This document shows positions 35,192-48,785 of a stretch of 64,000 nucleotides of DNA, piece by piece. The position numbers and the translations under genes are program-made. The notes under the pieces were generated by a model. The model searched no databases. It was given only the letters and a program-made list of their open reading frames with translations, and had not been told where the DNA came from. This stretch comes from Campylorhamphus procurvoides. Taxonomy: Eukaryota; Chordata; Aves; Passeriformes; Dendrocolaptidae. Location: NCBI GenBank assembly GCA_013396655.1, contig WBMV01004257.1:173709-237708 (forward strand), written 5' to 3'. Numbering within the stretch: position 1 is the stretch's first letter; each line of letters opens with the position of its first letter.

Positions 35192-38100
35192 AATCCACAA
35201 CACGCCAGAAAACCAAACAACCAAAGATGTTTTTTCTATTTATTTTTCTGAGAAGAACTTGTCTCCAAGATAGATGTCATTTTCTGTTGGTTTTGTTTGG
35301 GTTTTTTAATATCGTTTATTCTAAAATGTTTGCATGTTTTATAGAATGATGTATTTCTTTTGTTAACTTGGGGTTTAATTATTTTATGAGGAATAGGCTT
35401 CATATCTTTAATATGTATTAGAAAACTGAATGCACTTCACATTCCAGTCACCGAATTTTCCTCATTCCTTCATGGAAAGATCTGTGTTTCAAAACATGTT
35501 CAAAATTCATAAAGAAGTTGAAAAAAAAAAATAGAAAGGGACTGATTCACTGAGGAAATACAAGTAAGAATTCTAAGTATGAAAGATGCATGCCTATTTC
35601 TCCAACTACCTTCTGCTACATGCAGAGTATGCGGAGATGGATTTCTATCTTTCTGCTCCATAGAATTTGTTCCATCCAGATCAAAGCAATGGAAAAGTTT
35701 CAGCGTTAGTTTAAATATATGGCTCTTGTCTCCAATTAAGAGAAAAAGCACTTTTTCTTTACATCTGAATAACTGAAAACTGAATAGTAGAACAGCCTGT
35801 AGACTTTCTCCCTTTCAGAATAATAGAGCAGTTTTTGTTATTATAGGCTTTGTAAAAGCTAAAAAGTGTGCATCAAACCTAAAAATGTATTAATTTTACC
35901 TTTTAACCACAAATTGGAGTAATATACTAAGGCCAGAGCATCCAAGGCAAAGTTTTTAAACTCACTGAACACTCTAAATTTCATAATATTTCAATAATAA
36001 TCCATTACTGAGGAATATTTAGACATTCTCCTCTTTTTTCCTCTCTCAGGATTCCATTATTTGTTAAAAAAAATGAAAGGTTCATTATTATTTATGCATA
36101 TACTATAAGCACACATTTTCAGAATGTTCCAGAACAAGAAAATACAAAGTAAAATTCCTACTTAAACCCTTACCAATAATTCTTGCAGATTCCTTTTGTC
36201 TGAGATCCTTGGTGACTTAATAAATAATCCCCTCAACATGAGTCCCTTTGTGTAAGATTTATTCAGTTTCAGGTGTACAGACTGTCCTACATTTCTAAAA
36301 GAACATCACCCACAGGGAGTAGGATTAATATAAGCTAGTGAAAAGAAACCAATGTGATAAAAGAATAAAATATCGTCAAATAATATATATCCCTTATTCC
36401 AGAGAGTAAGTTATTTATTTCCATTAAGGGAATTTTGTAACATCTCTGGAAAGTTGAATTTTTATTTTTTTTTCCTAGCAGTTTAAATGAAGAAAATATT
36501 TATGCAGATAGCTATAATTGTTTTCCTTTAAAATGTTATGTTTATAGTTATTAACGTCCTCAACACTTGAAACTTTACTAATCTTCATTGATTAGGATTT
36601 CTGTTTCAAATATATAAGCACTGTAATAATAGTTGCACAGGAAAAACAAAATCCTCACTGAGTTGACTTTATTTTGTTTGTCATTGTCAGACAAGTTTCA
36701 GATTACTGCCCTATCATTCTATGTTTTTATAGATTATATGTATTTTTGACTGTAAATAAAATATCAATAGAAATTAATTTTCTGACAGGTTTGAAATTAT
36801 GATTTTTTTGGTGAACACACTATATTGATATTTTAAAAATCATAATGTTCAGCAAATTTTGCATGGGTTTTACAGGTAATATAAATCAAACAATTAGTGC
36901 TCCTTTTTAATTTCTTTCTGATGTTCCTATTATGTTAATAGTTTCACAAAACTCCTTTGTCACATATTTTTTTTCATATTTTTTTCAGGTTTTATTTATA
37001 TTGTTAACATCCAAGGAAAAAAAAAGTTTTGGTTTTGCAGCTCATGGAAAAATTAATACAGAGTTATATTAATAAGTACATTTTACCTGAACAGTTATTT
37101 CAAATTTAACAAAATATTTGGTTGTTTAAAGTTTTTTTCTCAGCTAAAAAGTAGGCTGCCTAGGAATCTGTTGACCTATTGATTGGTGATTTAAGTTCCT
37201 ACAGTATTTATCAAAACTGATTTTTTTTCTTTTTCCCGAATATGATACATCCTACCACTGACAATTACTGATTTGTAGTTCCTCATGTGAATTCTTACAT
37301 TGGTCAGGAAGTAATACCTGCAATACTTACAGCTCTAGTGCTGTCTCTATACTCAAAATATTTTCATAATCACTCATAACTGATGAAAATGTTCTGTTCC
37401 CTGTCATCGATTTAACAAGTTTGCCTTAATTTGAAATACTAGGAATATATGTCTGCTCTATCTTACTTATAGTACTTCTTAAAGTAAAATAACATAGTCA
37501 AAATGTCTTTTGAAGGTGGTGATCTGAGAAAAAGAAAGCAAGACAGAAGAGTAGAAAAGAGAGCTTTGGGGATATTGTGAAGAAATCACACTTCTCCCAC
37601 CACTTCTAGAAAACTTAGTTAAAAGGTGGTTAATTAATGAAAGCAGACGTGTTTAAGCACAGTTTTTCCCAGCACTGTTTTAAAAGTTAATAAATCAATA
37701 AGATATAATTTAAAGCTCTCTATATATGGGTAGAAGAAAAATATATTAACATTACTGACTGTTTGTGATGGCTCTGAACTTTTAAAAATATATCACTGTG
37801 TTTAAAAAAAAAGATTTCTGTTAAACATATTTGCATTTTAAAAAAAAGTATAATGTCTTCTAGGGAATTTATAAAGGACTTCTTTTACAAAAAGTATGCA
37901 TTTGAGCAGATTAGGGTTTTTTAAATAATCCTAAATACCAAATTAAATATCTAAATGACTAAGGGACAAATAAATAATTAAATATTCTATAAAATTTGTT
38001 AATCTTCCTCTTCTTACCCAAATGAAATACCTACAACTCTGCAAGCTTAAAGCATCTATAAATACCCTGTGCAAAACCAGTTTTACCAGTGTAAAACTTG

Positions 38101-39460
38101 GAAAAAAAACCTGCTTAAGTGATGATTAAATACTTCAATCTTCTAAGATTCTTTAGTTTCAGTTCTTGTAAGAGAACAGTTTAGTTGAAATCCGTACATG
38201 AAATATGAACTGAAACAATTGCAAAACCTTGTGTTACCACAGATGTTTCTAACCCATTTTGAGGTAAAACACTGAAATACCACAGATTTATGCAGTGTGA
38301 AACAAACCGACGTTTCTGAAATACTGAGTTATCTTATTCTTTCCCCACACAAAATCATGTGTCAAATCAAAGTATGGCAACAAATTAGTGAATACTAAGA
38401 AGAAAAGAAACTTTAGGTCTATGTCACAGTATGTAATGAATGAGGAAAAGTCTTCAGACAAGCTAAACACTCCTTATGTCTGGGATTTTTTTGTGCTGGG
38501 ACAAAGGTAAATTTTTCAATTATCATTCATAGAATCTGTTGTCAATGACTGTGATTTGTAGAAATACAGATCATGAATTTCAGTGTGTGGATGATCAGGA
38601 AAATTAAGACATTCTTTGTTTAAAATATACAAATCTGCCTCGCTTGTAATAGGAAAGAACATATAACAAATGAGAATGGATGAGATCAGAAACAAAACTG
38701 ATGACCCTGTGATGTCATTCAGCCAAAGTCCTAAATGAACTGATATTTAGGAAAGCAAATTGGAAAATACAGTGCTAAACCTGAACATTCTTAGTTACAT
38801 GAGATTTCAATCATGCTGGTATTTTCTCATCTTGAACTGAAGTAAGGCAGTCAATATAAACCAGATAAGTCCCTTCATACATCCTAGAATATATCAATAA
38901 GCAGGTGTGATAGGGATAATCCTTATTCAACCTGAGCAGCCAAAGGTGTCCCAAAATTTTCTGAAAGGAGCTGCATCAGAAATCTCAAAATGTTCATGTC
39001 TTTCCAACAAAATATTTTATGTTTTTAATTGTGTATGTCAATTATATAGATGAAGGAAACCAATCTTTAGAGTTCACTTGAAAGTTGAAAAAGGTCTTAA
39101 TTATATAAGTAGTTTATACCTAAATTTAGGAAGCCCAATTTGCCAGGTTCACTTAAGTTTATGAGCACTTTCTTATTTGTGCTAACTTTTATAGGACATA
39201 AGATGCTCCTTTCAGGATTTTTTTTTAAAAACAGTTTCCTGAAATACTGATTAAAATAGGCCTCTAGGTTAAGCAGATGTTTCCCTTAGTATAAAATGAA
39301 ATAATTGAAGATAAAACCATGGTGATAAAGATGACACAAATTTGTAGGATTCTGAAAATATTTGTGGTTTCAGATGCTCTGACATTATTCTAGATTTCTG
39401 AATCAGCTGTTGATGGTATTAAGAAAAGGGAACTTAAATAATGTTGTTTAGGAATGGTAC
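35192..39460. other. AT-rich stretch, no gene seen
   Basis: More than 4 kb of very AT-rich sequence with no recognised repeat family, exon or RNA gene. It is the longest feature-free interval after 23.3-29.7 kb. Confidence 0.5.
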
Positions 39461-39884
39461 TCCCCAATTCAGTGTCCCCACCAGGACTCTCTCAAACCAC
39501 ACATTGCTCTCTATGACTCTCTATTGTCTCTCTTCCCGCTGCAACAGGATGGAGTTGAGAACTGGAGGCACAAAAGGCAAAGATCACAGGTTGAGGTAAG
39601 AACAATTTACTGGAAATATCAATGAGATAAAATAATTAACAATGCTAATTAAAAAAAGTGCGCAAAAAGATTTACATGCAAAAATGCTCACTGCACATCC
39701 TACAAAAATACCTGATGGGTCTCCCCCAACATGTTTTCTCTCCCCACAAGAGAGAAAGTCCCTCTTCTGTCACCTTGATGATGAAGTCAGGTTTTTAATA
39801 ACATTAATAAATAACATTTGGGCCCTAGCCAGGCTCCCTCTGATACTGCAAAAAATTATCCCTGGCCCGGTTGAAACCAGGACA
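39461..39884 (-). mobile_element. ERVL-type LTR, minus strand
   Basis: On the minus strand it starts tgtcctggtttcaaccggg (plus-strand end 39884), the typical start of avian ERVL-type LTRs. It ends in a region with tgtgcctccagttctcaact and an agagagac-rich tail. A polyadenylation-type signal is not obvious, and the 3' edge near 39461 is uncertain. An A/C-rich low-complexity tract of about 140 bases abuts its 5' side (39885-40025). Confidence 0.7.
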
Positions 39885-42061
39885 GAAAAAAAACCAAACA
39901 AAAAACAACAACCAAAAAAAACCCCCCAGCAACAAATAAGCAAGATTAAAAAAAAAAAAAAAGATAAGAAATAATGAAGAGGAAAAGAAAAAAACAAAAC
40001 ACCAAACCACCCCACAACCAAACTAAAGCCCCTCACAAAGGTATACACATTTGTTTGCATAGATTTCAGTTTTGACAACTAGCCACAATTTTACAATATG
40101 CTGCTCAGTAAAGTTTTGAAGGGAAAGGAAACACCTACCTCATTTTTTTTTAAATGGACATTTCATAGAAATTACAAAAGAAAATTTATTTTCTTTTTAT
40201 TCCACATAAGTTTCAGTCTTCATTGAAGTGAGTTTCATTATTCTTGAAGACTAATGCACTAAGATCATGATATCTCATTTAATTTTGCATAATGCTTTTA
40301 TCTGCATCAGACATGATGGAAGATGGTTTCCTCAGTGAGCATTGTTCTGATACCAGCAGATGGAAGGCATTATATTTTAGTTAACTTCTAAGCTTTAAAA
40401 CTACATCTGCATTTTCACAGTAATTATGTCACTCCTTCCACTGTTGCCTTTCAGGCAGTTTAATTGCAGAAGAATATATTTTCTTGTCCTCTACCAGAGC
40501 TTGTCAGAAAGTTAAGCAAAGCTATGAAAAGTCTGACAGTTACATTTTAAAAGTATAACTTCACATTTGTTTAGCTATACATCATTACATTAAACTAAAT
40601 TAATGAACAAAAAGATGAGTGTTTTCTTAAATAGGACAATTCACCTCAATTCCAGTTTTTCTACAGTTGTGTATATCTGAATGACTTCTGGTAATATACT
40701 TACATATCTCAATAAAAATCCAACATAAAATACCACCTGTTCTTTTAGATAAACCTTCTGTTTTCCTCTTTGAATGCACTCACATATGGTAAATTAGATT
40801 AGCATGGAAAGTAATAAATTCTCAGATGAGATATAAGATCAAAATGGGGAAGTTCAAAAAGGATTAGCAATGCACTTATTTTTGTTTACTTCTTCATGAG
40901 AGGAGGGATGCCTGGATACTAAAATTCTTTTTTGTTAGAAGCCTTTTTATTTCTTGTTTGGGGAGTGTTTACTTTAATACTACAATTGATTTGTCTTTTC
41001 ATACCAACAACCATATTATTTGATTATTTTATTAAAAAAAACCAAACACCAACAACAAAAAAAACCAACCAACCAACCAAACAAACAAAAACAAAAATCA
41101 AAAAAACTCTTTACCTCTCTGGAAATTGACTGTGTCTAAGTGGGACAAAACAGCAAATAAAGGAAACCAAGCAACAAAATGAAAGCAACAACAACAAAAA
41201 AGAAACACCCTAAACATCCCAACCAGCTAACCAACCAAAACCAGAACTCAAGGTCATACAGAGGGAAAAGATGTGATGGTTCTGTTGACATCAGGGCTAG
41301 TTTGTGGACTGCAGAATCTTTCCCTCTTCAAAATGTTCAAAGTCAGTTTTTCTGTGCAAAAATTTTTTTCTTCTTCTTGCTGCATGTTTTTCAAGCTGCA
41401 GTTCATTGTGTGTAAACACTTATGGAGGACCACTCAATCTCTTTAAGAAAGGAGATCTGCTCCTTCCTTACCTGTTGCTTGGCAACTGGGAGCTGAATCC
41501 AACTTCTCCATCCCCTGGAAACCCCTGTGACTGCCCTGCAGGGAAATAGCTTTTTTATGAGGGCAACTTTATAATTTTTCATCCTCAGCTTCAAGAGCTG
41601 TCAATTGTATGCGATTTAACTAAGATGTTCTTCCAGGAAATTAAGATACAGGTCTATTTACTAAAAATGCTACTTCCTCACTCCGAAGCAAAATGGCTGA
41701 AAAAGAATGTGAAATAATACAGTTTTTAGTGCTTTGATTTTTTTAATCTTGCCTGTTTGCACAGACATACGGTTCTAATTAGTCATTTCAGATTCTCTCA
41801 TACTGATGACAGAACTGAGTATAATGTTAGCAATTTATAAAGTTTAACATGCAAATTCCCAGAAGCTTAAAATTGTTGCTGGCTCCCTTGAACAGAGATG
41901 AACGGTCTGTACCATCAAAAAAGAATTTTGTCAGTAGATTTATGAAGACCTTTAGCATAAGTTAAAAGTGCACTAGATGACTCATGTACACTATAATGTT
42001 GTCTGAACTAGTCTTGGGTCTATATCCTACGGCCAGGTGTGGTTCTTAATAATCACACTGA
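39885..42061. other. Low-complexity and AT-rich stretch, no gene seen
   Basis: A/C-rich tracts lie at 39885-40025, 41033-41100 and 41180-41240. A slightly GC-richer patch at 41395-41545 may be an LTR remnant but lacks landmarks. Confidence 0.45.
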
Positions 42062-42180
42062 AGAGGGGAGAGGAAAGGAGGGGAGGAGAAGGGCAAAGGA
42101 AAGACAAGGCAACGCAAGGGAAGGAAGACAGGACAAGGGAAGGAAAGCAAGGCAAGGGAAAGGAAAAGGCAGGGGAAAGA
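42062..42180. repeat. Purine-rich (G/A) low-complexity tract
   Basis: About 120 bases made almost only of G and A on the plus strand, built of irregular ggaaag/gggaag/caagg units, with a few C residues. Confidence 0.9.
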
Positions 42181-43094
42181 CTGTGAATGTCTATTTCAAC
42201 TTTCATCCATGAAATTTAGAACTTTACATCACTGTGTTTCTTACTTTTTGCATTGCACCATTTCTTGTTTAAATATTTCTCTTCCTTTATAAGAGCATTG
42301 AAGTAGCACACCATTTCATATAGTGTACATCCAAAGTCCCAAACAGCAATGAAGGTAAATTACAAACTGATATTGGAATTTCTAATCTTAATTTTAAAAA
42401 TTACGGATTTTCTAAAACATTTTCTTCAAATCCATTGTCACCTGGAAGTTAGTGGTTTATTTATTATTTATTAAACAGAGGGTCTTTTCACATGGGTTTG
42501 TTGGTAATATGGATCAAATAATCAGTGGTCTTTTTTTTCAAACTGTTTTTTTTTTTTATATTCCTGGTATGATCATATAACATTACAAACAAATATTGTG
42601 TAGAAAATTGCATTATATGTATCAGTTGTATGGGATCCTGAACTCTTTGTTTAGTCATTCTGTATCAGACTAAGAAAAGTAAGAGTTTATTTCTAATCAT
42701 AGGAAGTACAGTTAAATGTTGTGGGGTTTAAAAAAATGTAAAATTGTTAATTATTTTTAATTAATCAACACTTATTTAGTTTACTTAGTGGTTTAGTAAT
42801 CAATGAAAAAATGTAGAATATAAAATACGTATTTAAAGTTACTAAGAAGAATTGTAATATTCTTGAAGAAAAAAGTCAGAAATTACTAGTATTAGTCCTA
42901 ACATGAGTATAATCCTGAGAAATATGTACATTTACATTTTTTCCACACTACTAGAGATTTTCAACCTTATTCTTCTTATTTCTTATAAAATGGTATGAAG
43001 ATTCAATATAACATTCCATCTATTTATATTGCAGCTGGTTGCAATTAAAAAAACCTAAGCTCATGACTGGTAAAGTTAGAAAGACACTTCCCCC
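42181..43094. other. AT-rich stretch, no gene seen
   Basis: No repeat family or exon recognised. Confidence 0.5.
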
Positions 43095-43115
43095 NNNNNN
43101 NNNNNNNNNNNNNNN
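43095..43115. other. Assembly gap (21 N)
   Basis: Run of 21 Ns. The flanks are CCCC on the left and a GC-rich gctcccgcag on the right, so a GC-rich or repetitive piece may be missing. The true gap length is unknown. Confidence 0.98.
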
Positions 43116-45234
43116 GCTCCCGCAGTAGGCACACAATAACTAAATCAGGAAACTTAATGGCTTCTTACCTGCTTTCTGTAATAGTCTGTTTGGTTTTGCA
43201 TTTCTAACAGTTTTCTCACATTGAAAATCATATTTCATGCTACACTCCAGACCAAGCAAGCTTGTAGAACACTTGCCAAAAAACTTCTCCTTTAATATAA
43301 GCATAAATATTTTGTTCCTATTACAGCTATATAAATCTACCTTCTGCTTAGCCACCTGTAGAAAATTGCACCTAAAATTATGCAGAAAGTTATGGCACTG
43401 AAGCTTGAAGACATGTATTCTGACATCCAGCTGGAAATTCAAACTGTTCTAAGACTGAGAAAATTTCTAAATAGTCAGTACTTGAAGCCATTTAAGTGTT
43501 CGATCAAACACCAAGAGCAACTAAAAAGCAGAGGTGCAACTCTGAGGGCAACAAATATGGGGAGCATATGCTGGCTTTGTGCCAATGAGAGGAGACACAG
43601 TGACTGACTGGCTCCTTTATTCCTCCAAAACTGGGTAAGAGGACACCAGAGTTCATTGTATAGAAAATTATTAGTTATGTGTCCAGTAACTACTCTGAGA
43701 TAAGTATATTATACCCTTTTATCCTTTCAAGATTGTATTAATGAGTTACAATGCATACTTGTTTGCATATTATTACATATTTCATCCAGAGACGGGTAAA
43801 GTTACCTCTGAAAGACAACTACTAGGTTTAGAGTCCTGAGTCTTCTCTGTTTTGGTATGCAATCCCATCCTCTGTAGCCATTAAAGACTCAAAGTGTGAA
43901 AGGTGATGCTTAGGTCCATAAACATTGATGTTACTGAAAGAGAGACATTTCACTGGGATGTTCAGGGTTGATTTGTAGGGCAAATTCAGAGTGCCATGGT
44001 GAACAACTGATATTTTACTTTCAGCTGTCATCCTGAAATCAACAAACTAAATTTACTACCATGCCATTGTGATGCCTTCACAGAAAATAATTTCAGGCTT
44101 GTAAAGGAAAAGCTGACTGATTAAACACAGTATGATGAGATTTAGTGCATTTGCTAAATCTTGCCTCAAGGTGATTATAGAATAACCTGAACTGCTACAG
44201 CAGTAACTATGTTGGGGACTTCTGGGGGCTGCTCATCACATTTTTAAAAGTTAAAATGTGTGAATCAAGACGAATTAACACTGGTGTTTTAGAACATGAG
44301 TTGTTTATAACTACCAATAGAAACAAGCCCAAACCAACTTAAATAGGGTGTACTGTTCTGTTGCTTGCCAGCAAAGTTATTTTTGGTCATACTGAGGAAA
44401 CTACTGATCAGGGTACTTTGGTTCTTTCTGTCTAATTGAACTTTCTTGACCATTTTTCACCAATTGACATATTTTCTTTTAACTATTTTATTAGTAAATG
44501 ACATGCAGTTTTGTCAAAATGGGGCTTTTTTCCTGCCTCTTCCTCTTAGCTCTAGATAAGAAACCTTTTGTTCCTGCCATGATACTGCATCTATTATATA
44601 TTTTATTTCCTTCCATGATAATGAACTGGACATCTGGGGCAACTCTTTTGTTAGTGTTGGCTACATAGGAGATTTCATTGTCTGGACAAAAAGGTTGCAA
44701 GGTACCCTTTTTAGGTAAGGGTCAGGAGGCAAAATTAGAAGAACAAAAAGTATCTCCAAAAAGCTTAAAAAAAATAATAAGTTTCACTTTGTTAAACTGG
44801 ATCAAGAGCATTCTGTTCTGCATAAGGGTGTTTCCAGCAGGCAGCCAAGGGAAGTAATCCTTCCACTCCTCTCAAAACAAGTGATGCTGCAGATGGAGTG
44901 TTGAGTCCAGATCTGGGCTCTCCAGTACAAGCAAGCAAGCAGGTAAGAAAAGAAAGGAAATGAGCAAACAAGCAAGGACAAATATCTCAAAAAGTAGAGA
45001 TTATGAATTGCTTTGGAAGTCATAAATTGAAGGCAATAAACTGCTATGATTATGGTAGAAGATTTCTATCAGTATATACATTGATAGGAGTCATTTAAAA
45101 TAATATTATTAAAACACCTCTGTAATAGGAAAGGTGTTCTGTAATTTATTCACTCATTCTAAAAAAACCCAAAACAACAACAAAACCTAAATTACTTCAA
45201 TATCCGAAACCAAATCAGTTAAAACATCAAATTC
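43116..45234. other. AT-rich stretch, no gene seen
   Basis: Two kilobases without a recognised element. A 75-codon plus-strand frame (43380-43607) overlaps a minus-strand one and carries no domain. Confidence 0.45.
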
Positions 45235-45288
45235 CTCCACTACCTAAAAAGAGCGATTATACTCCACTACCTAAAAAGAGTGATTAGT
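45235..45288. repeat. 27-bp tandem duplication
   Basis: Two adjacent units of ctccactacctaaaaagag plus eight bases, with a c/t difference after the shared core. The second unit starts at 45262. Confidence 0.85.
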
Positions 45289-45434
45289 TCCTTTAGAGTC
45301 ACAAAAGCCTATATTGCTAGACAATAATTTTGTCTAGCAACATATCGTAACAAAACTGTAAGTAAAAATATGAAATCATGATATAGTATAATAAAAAATT
45401 AATATTTAATTTGTTCAAATATCTTAGCCATACT

Positions 45435-45488
45435 ATCTTGAACCACATATCTTGAACCACATATCTTGAACTACATATCTTGAACCAT
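45435..45488. repeat. 14-bp tandem repeat, about 3.9 units
   Basis: Units of atcttgaaccacat start at 45435, 45449 and 45463 (one c-to-t change) and a partial one at 45477. It lies 150 bases from the 27-bp duplication. Confidence 0.9.
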
Positions 45489-46058
45489 ACTATTTTGACT
45501 GAAACTGTCGACCTTGCAACATTTTTCTCATTCAAATAGCTTCACTGAATTTTGTAGGGGACAAATACCCCACTTCCCCTACAAAAAATCACCCAAATAA
45601 AAACCATTCTAAATCATAAGGTAGTTCAAATCAGTGCAAAAGGACATTTCTGTGTTGTGTTAACAGTAGGATAGATTGGAAGACTATAACTATTTTTTAT
45701 TCTCTGGAAAAGTGTAGAAACAACACATAAATGACTTTCTTTGACACAGCCTTTCTGAACATTCTCACTGATGAATTTATGGTAGGATAGATGCTGGAAC
45801 AGAATTACACCAGCCAATGATATATCATGTCCTTTTTACCATTGAAGATCATTGCATTTTCCTGTCCCTACCTGTTTAAACCCCCACTGTAGAACCAGGC
45901 TAACAGGCCACTTGCTCAGTTCAAGATGTGTCCAAGTCCAAAAAGCTTCAAATGAAATTTTGTATTTTATTCCTATCAAAGTCAGGGGTTTAATGTTGAT
46001 TCTAGAAAAGGTCAAATTAGCCCATGGATGAACCCTTTGAAAATTCTAATCTTAATAA
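45489..46058. other. No feature seen
   Basis: AT-rich sequence between the 14-bp repeat and a CR1 fragment. Confidence 0.5.
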
Positions 46059-46258
46059 TAGAATCATAGAATTATTTGGGTTGGAAGCGACCTTAAAAAA
46101 CATCAAGTTCCACACCCCTTCCATGGGCAAGTACACCTTTCACTAGACCAGGCTGCTCAAAGCCCCACACAACCTGGCCCTGAACAGTCCTATGGCTGTG
46201 GCAACCACAACTTCTCCAGGCAACCTGCTCCAGTGCTTCACCACTTTCATACTGATCA
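46059..46258 (-). mobile_element. CR1 LINE 3' end fragment (CR1-F-like)
   Basis: Antisense CR1 3' end with the classic block tcatagaattatttgggttg, then gaccttaaaaaacatcaag, ccatgggcaagtacacc, cactagaccaggctgctcaa and ccacaacttctccaggcaac. The ending differs from the copies at 11 and 22 kb, so it belongs to a different CR1 subfamily. Confidence 0.93.
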
Positions 46259-47150
46259 AAGTTGCCCAGAAAAGTCTTGAGCTATATACATACCATACAT
46301 TTTTAAAACTTTCCATATTACTAGTATCTAAAAATCTCTGCTACATAAATCACTTTTGACCCCAATATCTGTATTTCATAATTTTGTGAGTATACACACT
46401 ACCTTGTTCAACTAAAATTTGTAACTTTTTATTTCTTACTCCTACAATAACATTTTGAAAGAACATTAACAAATGTCAAGGTCAAATAGAAATGTTCTGT
46501 TCTGTGTTTTTCTCATGTGAAGTAATATTTTGAGTGAAAATACAACATTCTGTACAGTGCACTTAATTTAAGCATTCTAGCATTTACCTAATACTCCTTG
46601 TACTTTGGAAATACAAAATTAAATGCTGTAAGTGGAAGTAGCTAATATTCATCTTGGAAAATGAAATTTTTTGCATACATACATTTACAAAGTATAAATT
46701 GTATCCCAGAGGTACGAACTGCTACAATACTGTCTAGGCCACATTAGGGGCCTTCATGTTGACATTTAATTTGGTAAAATATTCGGACTTCATATTCTGT
46801 GAACAAAATAATATAGCTCACTCTTGGAAAATCCGGCAAAGAAACTCTTTCATATTCTTCCATGTCAAATTTAAAGGAATGCAATCTTTACTGCAGCTTA
46901 GAGAACAGCTAGTCCTGAATAATACTGACCTATAATAAAGAAATATGGGATTTCAACTGTTATGCTCAAGAACCTTTTTGTTTTAACTGTTGCATAATTG
47001 ATAAGAGAAAATTAAAATAAAAATTTGACAATAAAAGCCACTATAATGTTTTTCACATTTTCTGAAAGAAATTAGACACAATTTTAGATGCTTGTAGAAA
47101 AATAAAACAGAAAAAGGTCCCCTTTTGATTACTGCTGGAGGCAATTTCAG
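46259..47150. other. AT-rich stretch, no gene seen
   Basis: No repeat family or exon recognised. Confidence 0.5.
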
Positions 47151-47154
47151 CCAG

Positions 47155-47860
47155 CTTCACTGCTCAGGCTCACATAGAGCCAATTGCTCAAGACACAGTT
47201 CAATGGCTTTTGAATATTTCTAAAAAGTAAGACTCCATAGCCTCTCTGGGTAACCTGTGTCAGTATACTTGTGCACCCTCACAGGGGAAAAAGTGTTTCC
47301 TTATGTTCAGAGGGAACATCCTGTGCGTCAGTTTGTGCACATTGCCTCTGGTCCTGTCACTGGGCACCATTCAAGAGACCCTGGCTCTGAACTTTTTGCA
47401 CCCTCCCTGAGCCTTCTCCAGGACAGACCACCTCAGGTGTCTCAGCTTCTCACAGGAGAAATGCTTCAGACCCTGAATCACCTTAGTGACAATTTTCTTT
47501 GGAACTCTTTCCACTATGTCCATGTCTCTTTTGTACCAGGATCCCCAGAACTGGACAGAGGATTCCAGGTGTGACTCACCTGTGCTGTGTGGAGGGAAAG
47601 GATCACCTCCTTTCACCTGCTGGCAATACTACTCCTAATACAGTTCACAATGCCAGTAGTCCTCTTTGCCAGAAGGACACATTGCTGGTTCAAGTTCAAC
47701 TTGATATCTATAGGACCTCCAGGTCCTTTTCTGAAAAACTGTTTTCCAACTAGTAAGCTGCCAGCATATACTGCTGTCTGACATTATTCTACCCTGGGAC
47801 CAGGACATTGCTCTTTCCTTTGTTGAGCTTTCTGTCACAAAATTCCTGTCTCTTACTCCT
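47155..47860 (-). mobile_element. CR1 LINE fragment (CR1-J-like)
   Basis: Antisense CR1: gacacagttcaatggctttt, cagagggaacatcctgtgcg, ttgcctctggtcctgtcact, tatgtccatgtctcttttgt, ccccagaactggacagagga, aaggacacattgctggttca and ggacctccaggtccttttct occur in CR1 order. It covers the ORF2 C-terminal region to near the 3' end, with internal deletions, and is distinct from the CR1-F-like copy just upstream. Open frames here are antisense shadows of the dead ORF2. Confidence 0.88.
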
Positions 47861-48487
47861 GGTTATCTTCATCAAAGTTCTCTGTGAAGGAGCTCACAGT
47901 AGGCTGAGCCAGATAAACTACCAATGGAGGATGTGCTCAGGGTCCTGCCAGAAACTCTGCACATGTTCGATTTCAGGTGCCTGTGTAGATTCTGTGTAAT
48001 TTTCACACCTAGATCAAACAGTTGTGACATATTTATGCTTGTCAGTATGCTTTTCACCTGAAGTTTTGGTTTTTTTTATAAAGTAAATGGAAGAAAAAGA
48101 AGCCCTAGACACATTCTTCTACTGAAAACATAATGTTTTGCAAGGAAATGTGTGGGGGTATTTTTGAATAGTTTTGAATTATTGATTATTTATTATTGAT
48201 TATTTTAATTATTTTGAATTTTTAGCTCTAACATTATCATGTTTATACTAGAGTTAGATATGTAAATAACTTTTGAATTCCTCTTCACTACTGGAAATGT
48301 CAGGAAAGATTAAAATTGTCTGCATTTACAAACAATGAACACTTAATTTAATAAATATTTTTAATGCTATTTAAATAGTTCAGTTATGTAATTTCTCCTT
48401 CAATAAAATATCTCTGTTTAAAATGTACTTCAAAGTTTATTGTATATATATTCTATATTAAAAGTTTTCTTCAACATAATTAGAAGA
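47861..48487. other. No gene seen
   Basis: About 47870-48000 may still be part of the CR1 but is too degraded to place. From 48160 the sequence is AT-rich with ttattgatta near-repeats. Confidence 0.45.
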
Positions 48488-48785
48488 GAATAGAATAGTA
48501 TAGTTTCATTTGGAAGGGAATTACAATGATTCCCTGGTCCAACTTCCTGAACACTTCAGGGCTGACACAAAGGTAAAGCATGTTATCAAGGACATTATCC
48601 AAATGCCTCTTAAAAACTGATAAGCTTAGGGTCTGAACCTTCCCTGGTGCAGCTTTGAACCACTTCCCATATATCCTATCACTGGAACCCAGGAAAAAGT
48701 AATTGGCATCTCCCTCTTCACTTCCCCACCTCAGGAAGCTGTAGAGAGCAATAAGGTTACCCCACTTTAGACAGTGTCCTTCTGT
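48488..48785 (-). mobile_element. CR1 LINE 3' end fragment, degraded
   Basis: It starts gaatagaatagtatagtttc, then shows tttggaagggaatta, tggtccaacttcctgaaca, aaatgcctcttaaaaactga, and ends cctcaggaagctgtagagag. The antisense CR1 order is clear, though divergence is high. Confidence 0.8.

Noticed and set aside
41395..41545. Possible LTR remnant in a GC-richer patch
   Set aside because: No TATA, AATAAA, ends or clear shared blocks with the other LTRs could be shown.
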